This document shows, in pieces, positions 9,506 to 18,636 of a stretch of DNA of 64,000 nt. The notes under the pieces are model-generated. The model searched no databases, had not been told where the DNA came from, and worked only from the letters and a program-made list of their open reading frames with translations. Made by a program: the position numbers and the translations under genes. This DNA comes from Spongilla lacustris (Eukaryota > Porifera > Demospongiae > Spongillida > Spongillidae). The first letter of the stretch is position 1, and each line of letters begins with the position of its first letter. Where the stretch lies: the NCBI GenBank assembly GCA_949361645.1, contig OX442419.1, positions 8,731,377 to 8,795,376 of the forward strand. Reading direction: 5' to 3'.

Positions 9506-10390
9506 ATGTCCAAACCCTTGCTCCTACCTGAGCCCTACGGAGGCGAAGCGGGTGGCTGGGCGGAATGGGTAGACCATTTCGAGAACGTAGCCGCTGTCAA
9601 CAAGTGGGCCACTGGTGAGGAGAAATTAAAATGGCTGAAGGTGCGTCTAACTGGGAAGGCTCAGACAGCGTTCAAGAAGTTGCCACAAGATGTGAAAGAA
9701 AACTACGGTGAGTGCATGAAATCCTTACAGCGCCGTTTTGACCCTGACAGTAAGAGGCAACTGTACGTGGCCGAGTTAAGTGCCAGAACGAGGCACAAGG
9801 ACGAAGACTGGGCTACTTTCGGCGACGTATTGAGAGTTCTTGCGGACAAAGCGTATCCTGACCTGGAGGAGAAGGCACGAGAACGTCTAGCATTAAACCA
9901 GTTTTTGGCACAAATTGAAAACGCCCAAGTCGCTTTCGGCGTGAAGCAGAAACGACCCACCAACGTCGAGGAGGCCGTCGTCGCAACAATTGAATTAGAG
10001 TCGTACTTGGGAAGCTCCGGTAAGCCGCTGCGAGTGAGCGCTGTGTCCCCACAGGAACCAGACCCAGATGTACGCGTACGCCGTGCAGACCGTGCTGAAG
10101 CTGTCGCAGCTGTCTCTCCACTTGATGAACCTCAGACGGTGAAGTTGCTTGGCGAGCGGCTACAACGGTTGGAGATGCTACTCGAGAGACAAGGGAGTTC
10201 CACAGGGCGTCGGACAAGTAAGCAAACCTGGGAGGCTGAGAGTGGGAGACGCAAGGCTGTAGTCTGTTGGACTTGTGGCAAGAAAGGCCATATTGCAAGA
10301 TTTTGTCGGAGTCGCGCAACAGAGCAGCATCAGGGAAACTTCAGTCCCTCAGTGGAGAGAGCCTACCACGTGAGGGAAGAAGACATGTAG
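9506..10390 (+). CDS. LTR element gag (294 aa)
   Basis: The ATG at 9506 is the first start after the primer-binding site; the frame is open further upstream into the LTR, but that part is not expected to be translated. The capsid-like region contains WAEWVDHFENVAAVNKW and LTGKAQTAFKKLP, as in retrotransposon gag domains. A CCHC zinc knuckle CWTCGKKGHIARFC sits near the C-terminus for RNA packaging. A slippery heptamer GGGAAAC lies at 10333-10339, in the correct phase for a -1 shift into the protease frame. Confidence 0.88.
   Translation: MSKPLLLPEPYGGEAGGWAEWVDHFENVAAVNKWATGEEKLKWLKVRLTGKAQTAFKKLPQDVKENYGECMKSLQRRFDPDSKRQLYVAELSARTRHKDEDWATFGDVLRVLADKAYPDLEEKARERLALNQFLAQIENAQVAFGVKQKRPTNVEEAVVATIELESYLGSSGKPLRVSAVSPQEPDPDVRVRRADRAEAVAAVSPLDEPQTVKLLGERLQRLEMLLERQGSSTGRRTSKQTWEAESGRRKAVVCWTCGKKGHIARFCRSRATEQHQGNFSPSVERAYHVREEDM
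10333..10339 (+). promoter_or_regulatory. -1 ribosomal frameshift site GGGAAAC
   Basis: In the gag frame the bases read CAG GGA AAC, so G-GGA-AAC fits the X-XXY-YYZ rule. Slipping back one base here moves ribosomes from gag into the frame that encodes the protease, which is open from 10267. GGGAAAC is an established retroviral slippery site. The gag stop follows 49 bases later. Confidence 0.72.
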
Positions 10391-10809
10391 AGGCTCAAAC
10401 TGATCAGTTGACTGTTCCTTCTCTTTCGGTAACTTGCGGGGTAAGTTACAGCGTAAAGGGAGTCGTTGGGGTGGTAGCTGTTGCGTTCGTTGTTGATACG
10501 GGAGCAGCTGTATCTCTTATCCGCAAGGATGTCTGGACACAACTTGTAAACAGGGACAGTACACTTGTTCTTGAACAGTGGTCTGGAAAAAAGCTTGTAG
10601 GGGTCAATGGGGCTTCATTGTCTATATGTGGGTGTGGAAACATACAGGTTTTGTTCAAGGGTACTCCATTTATGGTCACTTGCATTGTAACTGATGACAT
10701 CACTATAGAGGCAATTCTTGGGTTGGATTTTTTGGAAGCTAATAGTTGTGTGATTGTGGTCAGAAGGTACTCACATTCCCCTCCCAAAAGCTTTCGATTC
10801 CATTCTTAA
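10339..10809 (+). CDS. LTR element protease region (pol part 1)
   Basis: It is read in the -1 frame relative to gag. The aspartic protease motif VVDTGAAVSLI lies near 10490-10520, and AILGLDFL near 10714-10737 is the second family signature. This frame ends at 10809; similarity continues in the next frame from about 10765, so a frame break lies at about 10755-10770. It would act in the virus-like particle to process Gag and Pol. Confidence 0.85.
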   Translation, partial: LQSLSGESLPREGRRHVEAQTDQLTVPSLSVTCGVSYSVKGVVGVVAVAFVVDTGAAVSLIRKDVWTQLVNRDSTLVLEQWSGKKLVGVNGASLSICGCGNIQVLFKGTPFMVTCIVTDDITIEAILGLDFLEANSCVIVVRRYSHSPPKSFRFHS

Positions 10810-11216
10810 GCAAAACCACCAAAGAACAAGGAGTTGCAACTGTTGGACTGGTCCTAAAAGAGAAAACAGTTGTTCCAGCAGGAAGTGAAATGGAAGTTAT
10901 GGTAAAAATTGCTGATCCAGTGACTAATGGTACGTGGTTTGTAGGACACAAGTCAGCCACTTGTAATGGTGTGATGGTGGCTAATGCAGTAGTGTCTCCA
11001 CGCAGTAATGTAGTACCAGTACGTATACTGAACCCACGTGATGAAATGGTGGTGCTAAAGAAAGGAACACAGATTGCAAGCATGGAGCTCCTGGAGCAAG
11101 ATCCAGTTATCAACATATCTACTGTGATGAAGAGTGCTGAAGTCTCACTGGAATGCCAGAACATTCTATGGGATTTGGTGTCTAAGGTTGGGAGTCACAT
11201 TAGTGCCGGAGAGTGA
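10746..11216 (+). pseudogene. LTR element protease-RT linker (pol part 2, out of frame)
   Basis: A 470-bp open stretch in a third frame that carries the usual linker between protease and RT (GQKVLTFPSQKLSIPFL at the start, QDPVINIST near the end). It joins neither neighbour in frame: one break near 10.76 kb and one near 11.19 kb. The two shifts are opposite, so the RT lies in the same frame as the protease. Confidence 0.8.
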
Positions 11217-14172
11217 AAGAGAACAACTCTATTCTCTTCTTGTGGAGTTTGCCGATGTCTTTTCTTTCAGCAGCAAGGACTTGGGCCGCACTAAAGAGCT
11301 GAAGCATCACATTTTCACCAGTGATGCTCACCCAGTGCACCTATCTCCTCGTCGTATTCCTCAGGCACGCAGGGAGGAGCTCCGAGGCTTGCTGAGGGAC
11401 ATGCTGGAAAGTGATGTAATCCAACAGTCTGACAGCCCTTGGTCCTCACCTATAGTGTTAGCAAAGAAGCATGATGGGACAACACGATTCTGCGTAGACT
11501 ACAGGAAGGTAAACGAAGTAACAAGAAAAGATGCCTACCCACTACCTCGAGTGGACGACACCTTGGACACACTGGTTGGTTCTAAATTCTTCACCACACT
11601 CGACCTTGCCAGTGGGTACTGGCAAGTGGAAGTGGCTCCCGAGGATCAACCTAAGACAGCCTTCACAACACCGGAAGGACTTTACCAATTTAAGGTAATG
11701 CCATTTGGCTTATGTAACGCTCCAGCGACATTTCAGCGTTTAATGGACAGAGTGTTGAGTGGGTTAAAATGGTCGAGCTGTTTAGTGTATTTTGACGATA
11801 TAATAGTAGTAGGTACTACATTTCAGGAGCATTTGCATCACCTCACTAGTGTCTTCACTCGTCTGAGGGGGGCGGGTCTCAAGCTAAAACCAAAAAAGTG
11901 TACACTCTGCAGGCAGCAAGTAACATTTCTAGGCCATGTAGTATCCACAGATGGTGTTGCAACAGATCCAAGCAAAACTGAGGCTGTGTCGAAGTGGCCC
12001 ACTCCCCAGAACAGAAAAGAAGTTCAACAATTTTTGGGGCTAGCCAATTACTATAGGCGTTTTGTCAAAGACTTTGCCTTGATCTCAAAACCACTACAGC
12101 GGTTGACAGAGAAAAACGCACCTTTCGAATGGACCATTGGATGCCAAAATGCTTTTGATGAATTGCGTAAGCGTTTGGTTTCTTCCCCAGTCCTTGCATA
12201 CCCAGATTATGAGCGACGTTTCATACTCGACACGGATGCAAGTGATGTTGGAATTGGTGCTGTGCTTTCACAGGTTAGTGATTGTGGTTCTGAGCGTGTT
12301 ATTGCCTATGCAAGCAGATCGCTTACTAGGCCAGAGCAAAGGTATTGTGTAACACGTAAAGAATTATTAGCAGTTGTGGAGTTTGTACATCATTTTAGAC
12401 AGTATCTCCTTGGGCGAGAATTCACCCTTCGAACTGACCATGGATCTCTGGTCTGGATCCGGAATTTTAAAGAACCGGAAGGTCAACTGGCTCGCTGGCT
12501 AGAGAGACTCCAGGAGTATAACTTCACCGTTGTGCACCGCCAAGGCTTGCGCCATTGCAACGCTGACGCCCTTTCCCGTGTCCCATGCAGGCAGTGCGGT
12601 AGGGACGAAGATATAGAAGCAGAGAACACCGTCATGGTAGGAGTGGTTTCCAATCCGTTCCAGAAATATACTCCAGCTGAGATGAGGCAGATGCAACTGG
12701 ACGACACAACCATCCAACCTGTTCACTGTACTGTATCTTGTGGTCAACTAACGAGCCCTGATATTGTTAAATCGTGGAGTCGAGGAAGTCGTCTCCTGAT
12801 GCAACACTGGGACGCCCTCTGCATTTATGATGGTATCTTGTGGAAGAAATGCGTGGACGGAAGTAGAAGATTCCAGCAGCTCGTTTTACCCACGAAGTTA
12901 CAAGAGGACGCTCTTCGCGATCTCCATCAAGGTGCCGTAGGCGGTCACATTGGAGAGGAGAAGATGAAACACAGACTGAAAGAGCGGTTTTACTGGCCAG
13001 GATGTACAGAAGCTGTTGGAGAGTGGTGTAGGAACTGCATAAGCTGCACCACGAGGAAGACGGTTGCCCCAAAGAGAAGGGCTCCTCTGCAAACCATTAA
13101 GGCTGGGTACCCGATGCAAATAGTGAGTGTAGATTTAATGGGCCCCCTTCCCGAGACTGAGGATGGCTGTAAGTATGTCATGGTAGCTGTGGATTGTTTT
13201 ACCCGGTGGGTAGAAGTGTATGCTATACGGAACCAGGAGGCCACAACTGTTGCTAAAAAACTTGTCGATGAAATGTTCTGCCGTTTTTCTCCTCCAGAAC
13301 AGCTCCACAGCGACCAGGGACGACAGTTTGAGTCAGATTTGGTGAAGGAAATATGCGAACTGTTGCAGATCAGAAAAACGCGTACCACGCCGTACCACCC
13401 ACAGTGCAATGGAATGGTGGAGCGGTTCAATCGGACTCTATTGGACATGCTTTCCACCGCAGTTGGCAACCATCAAGCTGATTGGCAGCAGCACATACGT
13501 AAACTTTGTCTGGCTTACAACTCTAGCGTCCATTCCTCCACAGGATTTACTCCGTTCTTCTTGATGTTCGGGCGCCAGGCGAAGCTACCGATCGACCTGA
13601 TGTACGGCACTAATCAGATGGAGCCGAACACTACCTCCGAGTATGCACGCTGCTTGAAAGACGCCTTGCAAGAAGCATACGCACTGGTGAGGGAGCGCTG
13701 TCAGGCCGAACATAAAAGGCAGAAAGAGCTGTATGACCAAAAAGTGCATGGGAAGCCATTTAGCCCGGGCGAGTTGGTGTGGTTACACTCCACAGCTGTT
13801 CCTCGTGGTCGATCCAGAAAGCTACACCATCCTTGGAAAGGACCCTTTAAGGTCATGGAACGACTGGGCGAGACCACGTACAAAATCAAAAACCTTCAAG
13901 GTCGGAGGAAAACAACATTTGTTCATTTTGACAGGCTCAAGCCATGTGTAATATCCGATGACAAGCCAGAGAATACAGGGTCCAGAGAACAAGAACCAGT
14001 TGGTACAAATCTGGATCTGGTTGACAGCGATGACGATGATCCAGTACAGCAAGAAGAGCCAGCAGTCCCAGAAATTGCGAACCCTCCTGCACCACCCTTA
14101 AATGAACAACGCCGATATCCCGTGCGAGATAGACAACGCACACAGCGCTATGGAATATATGTGGAACACTAA
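11134..14172 (+). CDS. LTR element RT-RNase H-integrase (pol part 3)
   Basis: Open for 1012 codons; real similarity starts at about codon 22. RT: LDLASGYWQ (156-164) and YFDD (219-222). RNase H: LDTDAS (365-370), Glu410, RTDHGSLV (433-440), NADALSR (476-482). Integrase: zinc-binding His598, His605, Cys635, Cys638, and catalytic Asp667, Asp727 and Glu763, the last pair 35 residues apart as in DD35E enzymes. A GPF/Y-type module with PWKGPFKV follows at 900-907. The acidic/proline-rich tail ends 14 bases before the 3' LTR. All catalytic residues are present. It reads in the protease frame but is separated from it by the out-of-frame linker. Confidence 0.93.
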   Translation: MLKSHWNARTFYGIWCLRLGVTLVPESEREQLYSLLVEFADVFSFSSKDLGRTKELKHHIFTSDAHPVHLSPRRIPQARREELRGLLRDMLESDVIQQSDSPWSSPIVLAKKHDGTTRFCVDYRKVNEVTRKDAYPLPRVDDTLDTLVGSKFFTTLDLASGYWQVEVAPEDQPKTAFTTPEGLYQFKVMPFGLCNAPATFQRLMDRVLSGLKWSSCLVYFDDIIVVGTTFQEHLHHLTSVFTRLRGAGLKLKPKKCTLCRQQVTFLGHVVSTDGVATDPSKTEAVSKWPTPQNRKEVQQFLGLANYYRRFVKDFALISKPLQRLTEKNAPFEWTIGCQNAFDELRKRLVSSPVLAYPDYERRFILDTDASDVGIGAVLSQVSDCGSERVIAYASRSLTRPEQRYCVTRKELLAVVEFVHHFRQYLLGREFTLRTDHGSLVWIRNFKEPEGQLARWLERLQEYNFTVVHRQGLRHCNADALSRVPCRQCGRDEDIEAENTVMVGVVSNPFQKYTPAEMRQMQLDDTTIQPVHCTVSCGQLTSPDIVKSWSRGSRLLMQHWDALCIYDGILWKKCVDGSRRFQQLVLPTKLQEDALRDLHQGAVGGHIGEEKMKHRLKERFYWPGCTEAVGEWCRNCISCTTRKTVAPKRRAPLQTIKAGYPMQIVSVDLMGPLPETEDGCKYVMVAVDCFTRWVEVYAIRNQEATTVAKKLVDEMFCRFSPPEQLHSDQGRQFESDLVKEICELLQIRKTRTTPYHPQCNGMVERFNRTLLDMLSTAVGNHQADWQQHIRKLCLAYNSSVHSSTGFTPFFLMFGRQAKLPIDLMYGTNQMEPNTTSEYARCLKDALQEAYALVRERCQAEHKRQKELYDQKVHGKPFSPGELVWLHSTAVPRGRSRKLHHPWKGPFKVMERLGETTYKIKNLQGRRKTTFVHFDRLKPCVISDDKPENTGSREQEPVGTNLDLVDSDDDDPVQQEEPAVPEIANPPAPPLNEQRRYPVRDRQRTQRYGIYVEH

Positions 14173-14186
14173 AAAGAAGGGAGCAG
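14171..14186 (+). promoter_or_regulatory. Polypurine tract
   Basis: AAAAAGAAGGGAGCAG directly abuts the 3' LTR and should prime plus-strand synthesis. Confidence 0.8.
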
Positions 14187-14359
14187 TGTAATGCAGGATT
14201 TATTAGTCTGCGCTTGCGCAGTACAAAGTATTGATGGAACCTTTTGTAATAGATTGTCACACGCACACCCGTGATCACACATATATATATACACCTTATT
14301 TTTGTATGTTTGTCAGTCTGTACCTCGTGTATACCTGCTATCAATCTTGGCCACTTACA
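14187..14359 (+). repeat. 3' LTR (173 bp)
   Basis: Identical to the 5' LTR; followed by the GGAT target duplication. Confidence 0.95.
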
Positions 14360-14363
14360 GGAT

Positions 14364-15000
14364 ATTCGCAAAAACCTATCCGTTCGAATAGTAATTTAGC
14401 ATTACTCGGAAAAATCGATTATTGGATTTGTTCTATTCGAAATAACCGGTTTGTGAATCTCCATTCGGAGGTACTTAGGTATTCGTCGTCCGCATCGACA
14501 ATTCGCCCATTAATCGAATACCTTTCTATGACGATATCCGGATACGCGTTTACGATATTACAATTACAACATCTAATTTGAAACGTAACGTTAATTAACG
14601 TCACGTGGGGACGAGATCATATGCGGTGTACGGGCAGTAATTCGAACTAGCCAACAGATATCCCTCTTTACAAGTCATGACGACGGACGCTCCAGCTACA
14701 AATCAAAGTTAGTTCGCTTAGTGCATTTCGAACTAGCTGGTTTCTTGCATCAATCTCTGTGAGCTGATATTGCCGCGATCGCACTTAGGCCTACTTAGTT
14801 ACTAGTATTTCATTTTGCTATGGTGAAATGGAGGCTGCATGGCCGGTGGTGCATAAACTTCATCTGTGGTTCTACTCTTTTGGCATTGGGTACGATGTGA
14901 CAGTGTACATCTGATCTGTAGGTAGTGGCCACGCTAACTTAGGTCAGGACACACCCATCTAGGTATGTGGTTAGGCCAAGCGATTTAGGCCTATGTAGGT
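14364..15000. other. Internal hAT sequence, no gene
   Basis: AT-rich, with ATTCG-type motifs shared with the hAT ends. Nothing that I recognise as transposase coding. Confidence 0.5.
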
Positions 15001-15215
15001 AGCTGTGGTAGCGTGCTGAGTGCATCTGGTGTGATGTGGGTAGCTGTGGATGCATGCTGTACTGATCTGGTGTAATGTGGGTAGTTGTAGGAGGGTGTCT
15101 GGTGTGATGGGGGACGCTTTGGTTGTGTGATGGGGGAAGCTTTGGTTGTGTGATGGGGGTAGCTGTGTTTGTGTGCCTCATGAGGGCACTGGTGTGATGG
15201 GGGTAAGTGTGTTTG
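15001..15215. repeat. Degenerate GATGGGGGTAGCTGTG minisatellite
   Basis: Five to seven imperfect units built on CTGGTGTGATGGGGGTAGCT with variable spacing. A matching unit resumes after the next element (16604-16660), showing that the element at 15221-16598 interrupted it. Confidence 0.7.
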
Positions 15216-15220
15216 TGTGC

Positions 15221-16598
15221 CAGGCCCGTAGCCAGGTTGTGTGTTGGGGGGGGTGCAAAGCATATTATTAGTGGACTCAACTGTATACCAGTGGCAAAAC
15301 CAGGATAATACATGTATGTATGGTATAGGGCACAGATCTGATGCAGGAGAAAGCCCCAGGGAGGGTGCGGGTTGCCCAGCTAGGGGGTATGGGGGAGCGC
15401 TGTAAGCTCTCCCATCGGGGTCTGGGGCGGAGCCCCAGGAGCCAACGCTTTTTTCAATGAATAAAACTACAAAAACACTATTTCCATGCGGCATACTGAT
15501 TGTCTGTGAGCACAGATGCTTAAATCCCACTACCTATAATGTTAAGGTTTGGTCATATTTGGAAACAAGTCAGAACCAAGCAAACGACAACTGTTTTGTA
15601 TGCATGGAGTACTCTATAGTCGCTACCATAAATAAATTAAATACAAGAGGGAATGCTGAAGTTGTTGCTGGTACTTCAGGGCTAACTGATTGGACTTTTG
15701 GGGTACTATACAATGCAAGATTGTAAACATTCTTATAATTACCCCATCGATGCATGACTTCAATCTGTTGTGATTTCGGAGCTATAGAGAACTGCAGGCA
15801 TTCCGCTCACATTCAAAAGATGTCGGGCAATGACGGGAATTTTTATTGCAAGCAAGTTGCAGCAGAATTAATTCTAATATTGGCTACAATTCAGCATTAC
15901 AATCCTGTATATATGGAGATGATGGAATGTTTTCAAAATGGAATTAACACAGGTTCAGGAGATGGAAGATCATCTTGAATTGGTAATCGATTCCACACAG
16001 GTTGATTACTTTAAAATGCATTACACTGAGAATGGTACAATGCATGCCTAACATTGAACCAGCTAGCTATGATGCTAACGATGAACTGAAATCGTTCAGC
16101 CAAGTGCATGAGCAGAAGGTACTTAGCCTGTACTATACGCTATACGGTTCTTCAATGCTGCGCGCTGTACCGAGCTAGAAGTGATGCGCTAGCTAATCGA
16201 AGCTCACTGGTTTCATACTCCTGAAGCTGCGAGTCGCTGGCTTATATATCGATGTCACCTCCTTTGTGGAAGAGATTGCTCCATAGAATAGCAGTTAGCA
16301 GCGACTCTTTTACTGATTTCCTTTCTCATGTTGTTCAGACGTCACATTTTATCGGTCAGTCCCGTATTTGATCCCGTACGGGTACTACCAGTGCTCTTAT
16401 ACGCACACATGCACAGTATACATGCAGACGACTATAGTTGTCTGCATGTACAGTATACTGTGCACGTGTGGCAGTTCTCATTAAGATTGCACTGCAATAA
16501 ACAATCAATTGAATAATATTCATAGCCTGCCAAGCGGACCTTGCATCCAGTGGGGGGGTGCAATTGCACCCGTTTGCACCCCCCTGGCTACGGGCCTG
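15221..16598. mobile_element. TIR DNA transposon, non-autonomous (CAGGCCCGTAGCCAGG ends)
   Basis: Perfect 16-bp inverted ends CAGGCCCGTAGCCAGG (15221-15236 and 16583-16598) are followed inward by G-rich GGGGGGTGCAA sequence on both sides. TGTGC flanks both ends (15216-15220, 16599-16603); a clean 8-bp duplication is not visible. The termini resemble hAT-group elements common in marine invertebrates. The interior has no recognisable transposase; it contains a hairpin at about 16401-16470. Confidence 0.78.
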
Positions 16599-17239
16599 TG
16601 TGCTGAGGGCATCTGGTGTTATGGTTTAGGTGTAGGAGGGTATCTGGTGTGATGTGTACATTTAGGTGGCTCAGTGAGCAGAAAACCTGAATAACCTAGG
16701 TATTCGGCTGGCAAATTGTTAAAACCTATTCGGAAAAATCGATTTTCTTTTTTCAAGTATTCGGAAAAATCGATTTTCTGATCCAGAAAAACCTGAAAAA
16801 TCGATTAGTGTTTAAAAGTATTCAGAAAAATCGATTTTCATTATTCAGGGGAGGTTACACACCCTACTAGGAGAGAATGTGCCCCAAGGTAAATTTTGCA
16901 CGCGCTTCACTTACATTATGCAAGTTGAATAGAAATAATATATGTATGTACATTAAAGCAATTAAATGAGCAAAAACGTTCGACATCGATGAATGGCATC
17001 GTGTATGAAAGAGCTAGGAATGAATTCAAGCCATCGTACAAACGCATGCAATGTTCTAGTGAGAACAGCATTCACTGCGCGCAATACCATGTTTGATTTC
17101 AGTTGTAGCCAAACCATATCTGGAATTTTTTTTTGTTTTTTTTTTTGTTTTAATTTATCATTTTTTTTAAATAAAAAATAAAAACATGAAATACATACAT
17201 CTAGATGATAAGTAATTAAAAAGAGAAATAATAAGTCAA

Positions 17240-17725
17240 TAAATTTACTCCATGAATGAGGCCAGAGGAGCACCATCATCAAACCCCAGCCCACTTCTCC
17301 ATCTGGAATGCTTTCACACTTCTTAAGGAACCATTCATGACATTGATCACATTCTGCCATTTCACCACATTCAGGTTGTCTGCACTTACAAAACACATGA
17401 ACAGGAATTATTGCCGACTTTTTGGTTCTTGGTTTTCTCTTTCTTCCAGGGAATTCAGTCATCTTGCCATTAACCAAGCATTGTAAGAGATGCTTACGCA
17501 TTCACTTTTGATTATACACCATTGCTGTAGGACAAATTCCATTGCATAGTGAGGTTGCAAAAGCTAATGCAAATAGCCCAGTCACAAGTTCCTACTTGTC
17601 TCTGTACTGGACATATAGCTTCACTTGCAGGGTTTTCTCACGTGTGCAAAGAATACATGCTATCTGTTCCTGTGCTCTGTCTGGTAAGTCCTTTGGGCAT
17701 CAAACTATCAAACATTTTAACTTCT
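17240..17725 (-). pseudogene. Ginger 1 Ulp1-like peptidase end and PHD finger
   Basis: Minus-strand ORF pieces. RKHLLQCL opens the ORF at 17501, followed by a basic linker and a PHD-type cluster FCKCRQPECGEMAECDQC then HEWFLKKCESIP. Just before it, around 17.6-17.5 kb, a frame-broken segment reads VQRQVGTCDWAICISFCN, which resembles the Gln/Cys end of C48 (Ulp1-like) peptidases (VG.CDWG.FAIAFA). Ulp1 followed by PHD is the C-terminal order also seen in the second Ginger element at 22.3-23.0 kb. Stops and shifts make this a relic. Confidence 0.68.
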
Positions 17726-18048
17726 CCTAGCCTAAGGAACATCCTATTTTGTTGATATTGTTACCCAATCCCCGTTGCAGCAGAACAAATCCCCGTTCCA
17801 AATCTTGGTATAGGCTTCCAACCCGACCTTTCGCGAAGGGCGGGCCACGCCCAACTACTTTTTAACCAGGGTAATGAGATTTGTCAGGCTATGAAACTAT
17901 ATTTGGAAGAGTTTTCTTAGAAGGTGAAAGCTGCGGACCAACCTTTTCCCGCCTAGGTATAAATCGCCGTTCGTGCAGCTAATTAATTTTGCGCGTCTAA
18001 CGTACAGCTTTTCTTCAAAGCCTTGGCCTAAACAGATAAGGATTTATG

Positions 18049-18387
18049 TCAAAAAACCATCAGAATGCATGTTTCCATTATCTTTCGCTGCTCATCATTG
18101 GTTGTTATCTTAATCCTCCATAGTCGATCCGATGGACCCGTAGCCTTTTTGGCGTAATACAAGACTCCTTTCTCCACATTGTAGGTTTCTGTCGCCTTTC
18201 GCCGAAAGGAACGTTTTTGGTCTTTGGACAATGCAGTCGGGTAGTAGTCTCGTACCCAGACCCACAATGACGTAAGCGTTTAGCTATGCGATAAACGCTT
18301 ACGTCATGGGGGTCTGGGTACGAGACTAGTTGGGTAGTGAGACTAGTGACCATGAGCCAAAAAGTTAAAAATGTCGTCGAAATCCAT
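18049..18387 (-). pseudogene. Ginger 1 integrase N-terminal region, split by a MITE
   Basis: It starts MDFDDIFNFLAHGH at 18387. After the MITE it continues YYPTALSKDQKRSFRRKA, then GVLYYAKKATGPSDRLWRI and NDEQRKIMETC. The KR..RRK then GVLYY then RIMETCH succession is the pre-HHCC N-terminal part of Ginger/retroviral-type integrases. The zinc finger and DDE core are absent, apparently lost by internal deletion between here and 17.7 kb. Confidence 0.65.
18247..18326. mobile_element. 80-bp hairpin MITE with TA target duplication
   Basis: Inverted arms of 35-36 nt begin GTCTCGTACCCAGACCC and end in its complement, with a 9-nt loop (18283-18291). TA flanks both sides, suggesting a Tc1/mariner-type insertion. 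It interrupts the Ginger 1 ORF. Confidence 0.85.
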
Positions 18388-18489
18388 GAAACACTTCGCA
18401 AGAAAAAGTTCTAGCTCCAACCGTCACTTTATCGTTGCCAATTAACGATTTTATTTTTAAAAAAACAATAATTTATTGAGGGGAAACTT

Positions 18490-18632
18490 TTACCAGGGGG
18501 GACATTTTTTCCTAGGTACGAGTGTCCGGGGGGACATTTGTACCTAGGTACGAGTGTCCGGGGGGACATTTGTACCTAGGAACGAATGTCCGGGGGGACA
18601 CTTTTTCCAGGGGGACAGCCATTCCTCCGACA
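18490..18632. repeat. Subterminal GTCC/CCTAGG array, right end of Ginger 1
   Basis: Four 32-bp-spaced copies of GTCCGGGGGGACA with CCTAGG palindromes, in inverted orientation relative to the 9.04-kb end. Translated ORFs here are artefacts of the repeat. Confidence 0.85.
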
Positions 18633-18636
18633 CCGT

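Larger units (their letters stand above)
9304..14359 (+). mobile_element. Ty3/Gypsy LTR retrotransposon
   Basis: Two 173-bp LTRs (9304-9476, 14187-14359) are identical base for base as far as I can align them; both start TG and end CA. GGAT flanks both sides (9300-9303 and 14360-14363), a 4-bp TSD. Between the LTRs lie a primer-binding site, gag, protease, RT, RNase H, integrase and a polypurine tract in standard order. Integrase after RNase H places it in Ty3/Gypsy. Identical LTRs imply a very recent insertion, yet the pol region is not one continuous frame. Confidence 0.95.
9261..16866. mobile_element. hAT-like DNA transposon, non-autonomous, nested in Ginger 1
   Basis: Perfect 14-bp terminal inverted repeats TAGGGTGTGTAACC (9261-9274 and 16853-16866) are flanked by the exact 8-bp direct repeat CTAGGAGA (9253-9260 and 16867-16874). 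An 8-bp TSD with TAGGG termini is the hAT signature. Sub-terminal copies of ATTCGGAAAAATCGATTTTC-like sequence occur at 14.4 and 16.7-16.85 kb. Without its two inserts the element is about 1.2 kb. No transposase domain is recognisable in it, so it probably moved with help from another copy. Confidence 0.88.
9036..18632 (-). mobile_element. Ginger-type DNA transposon 1 (internally deleted, carrying nested insertions)
   Basis: The ends are inverted copies starting TGTCG(T/G)AGGAA, directly flanked by the 4-bp repeat CCGT (9032-9035 and 18633-18636). A 4-bp target duplication and a TGTNR terminus are what is known for Ginger elements. The coding remains lie on the minus strand: an integrase N-terminal region near the 18.4-kb end, then Ulp1-like and PHD relics at 17.7-17.2 kb. 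The integrase catalytic core is missing. Once the nested hAT is subtracted the element is only about 2 kb. Arrays of GTCCGGGGGGACA and CCTAGG lie just inside both ends. Assignment to Ginger rests on the TSD, termini and domain set together. Confidence 0.78.
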
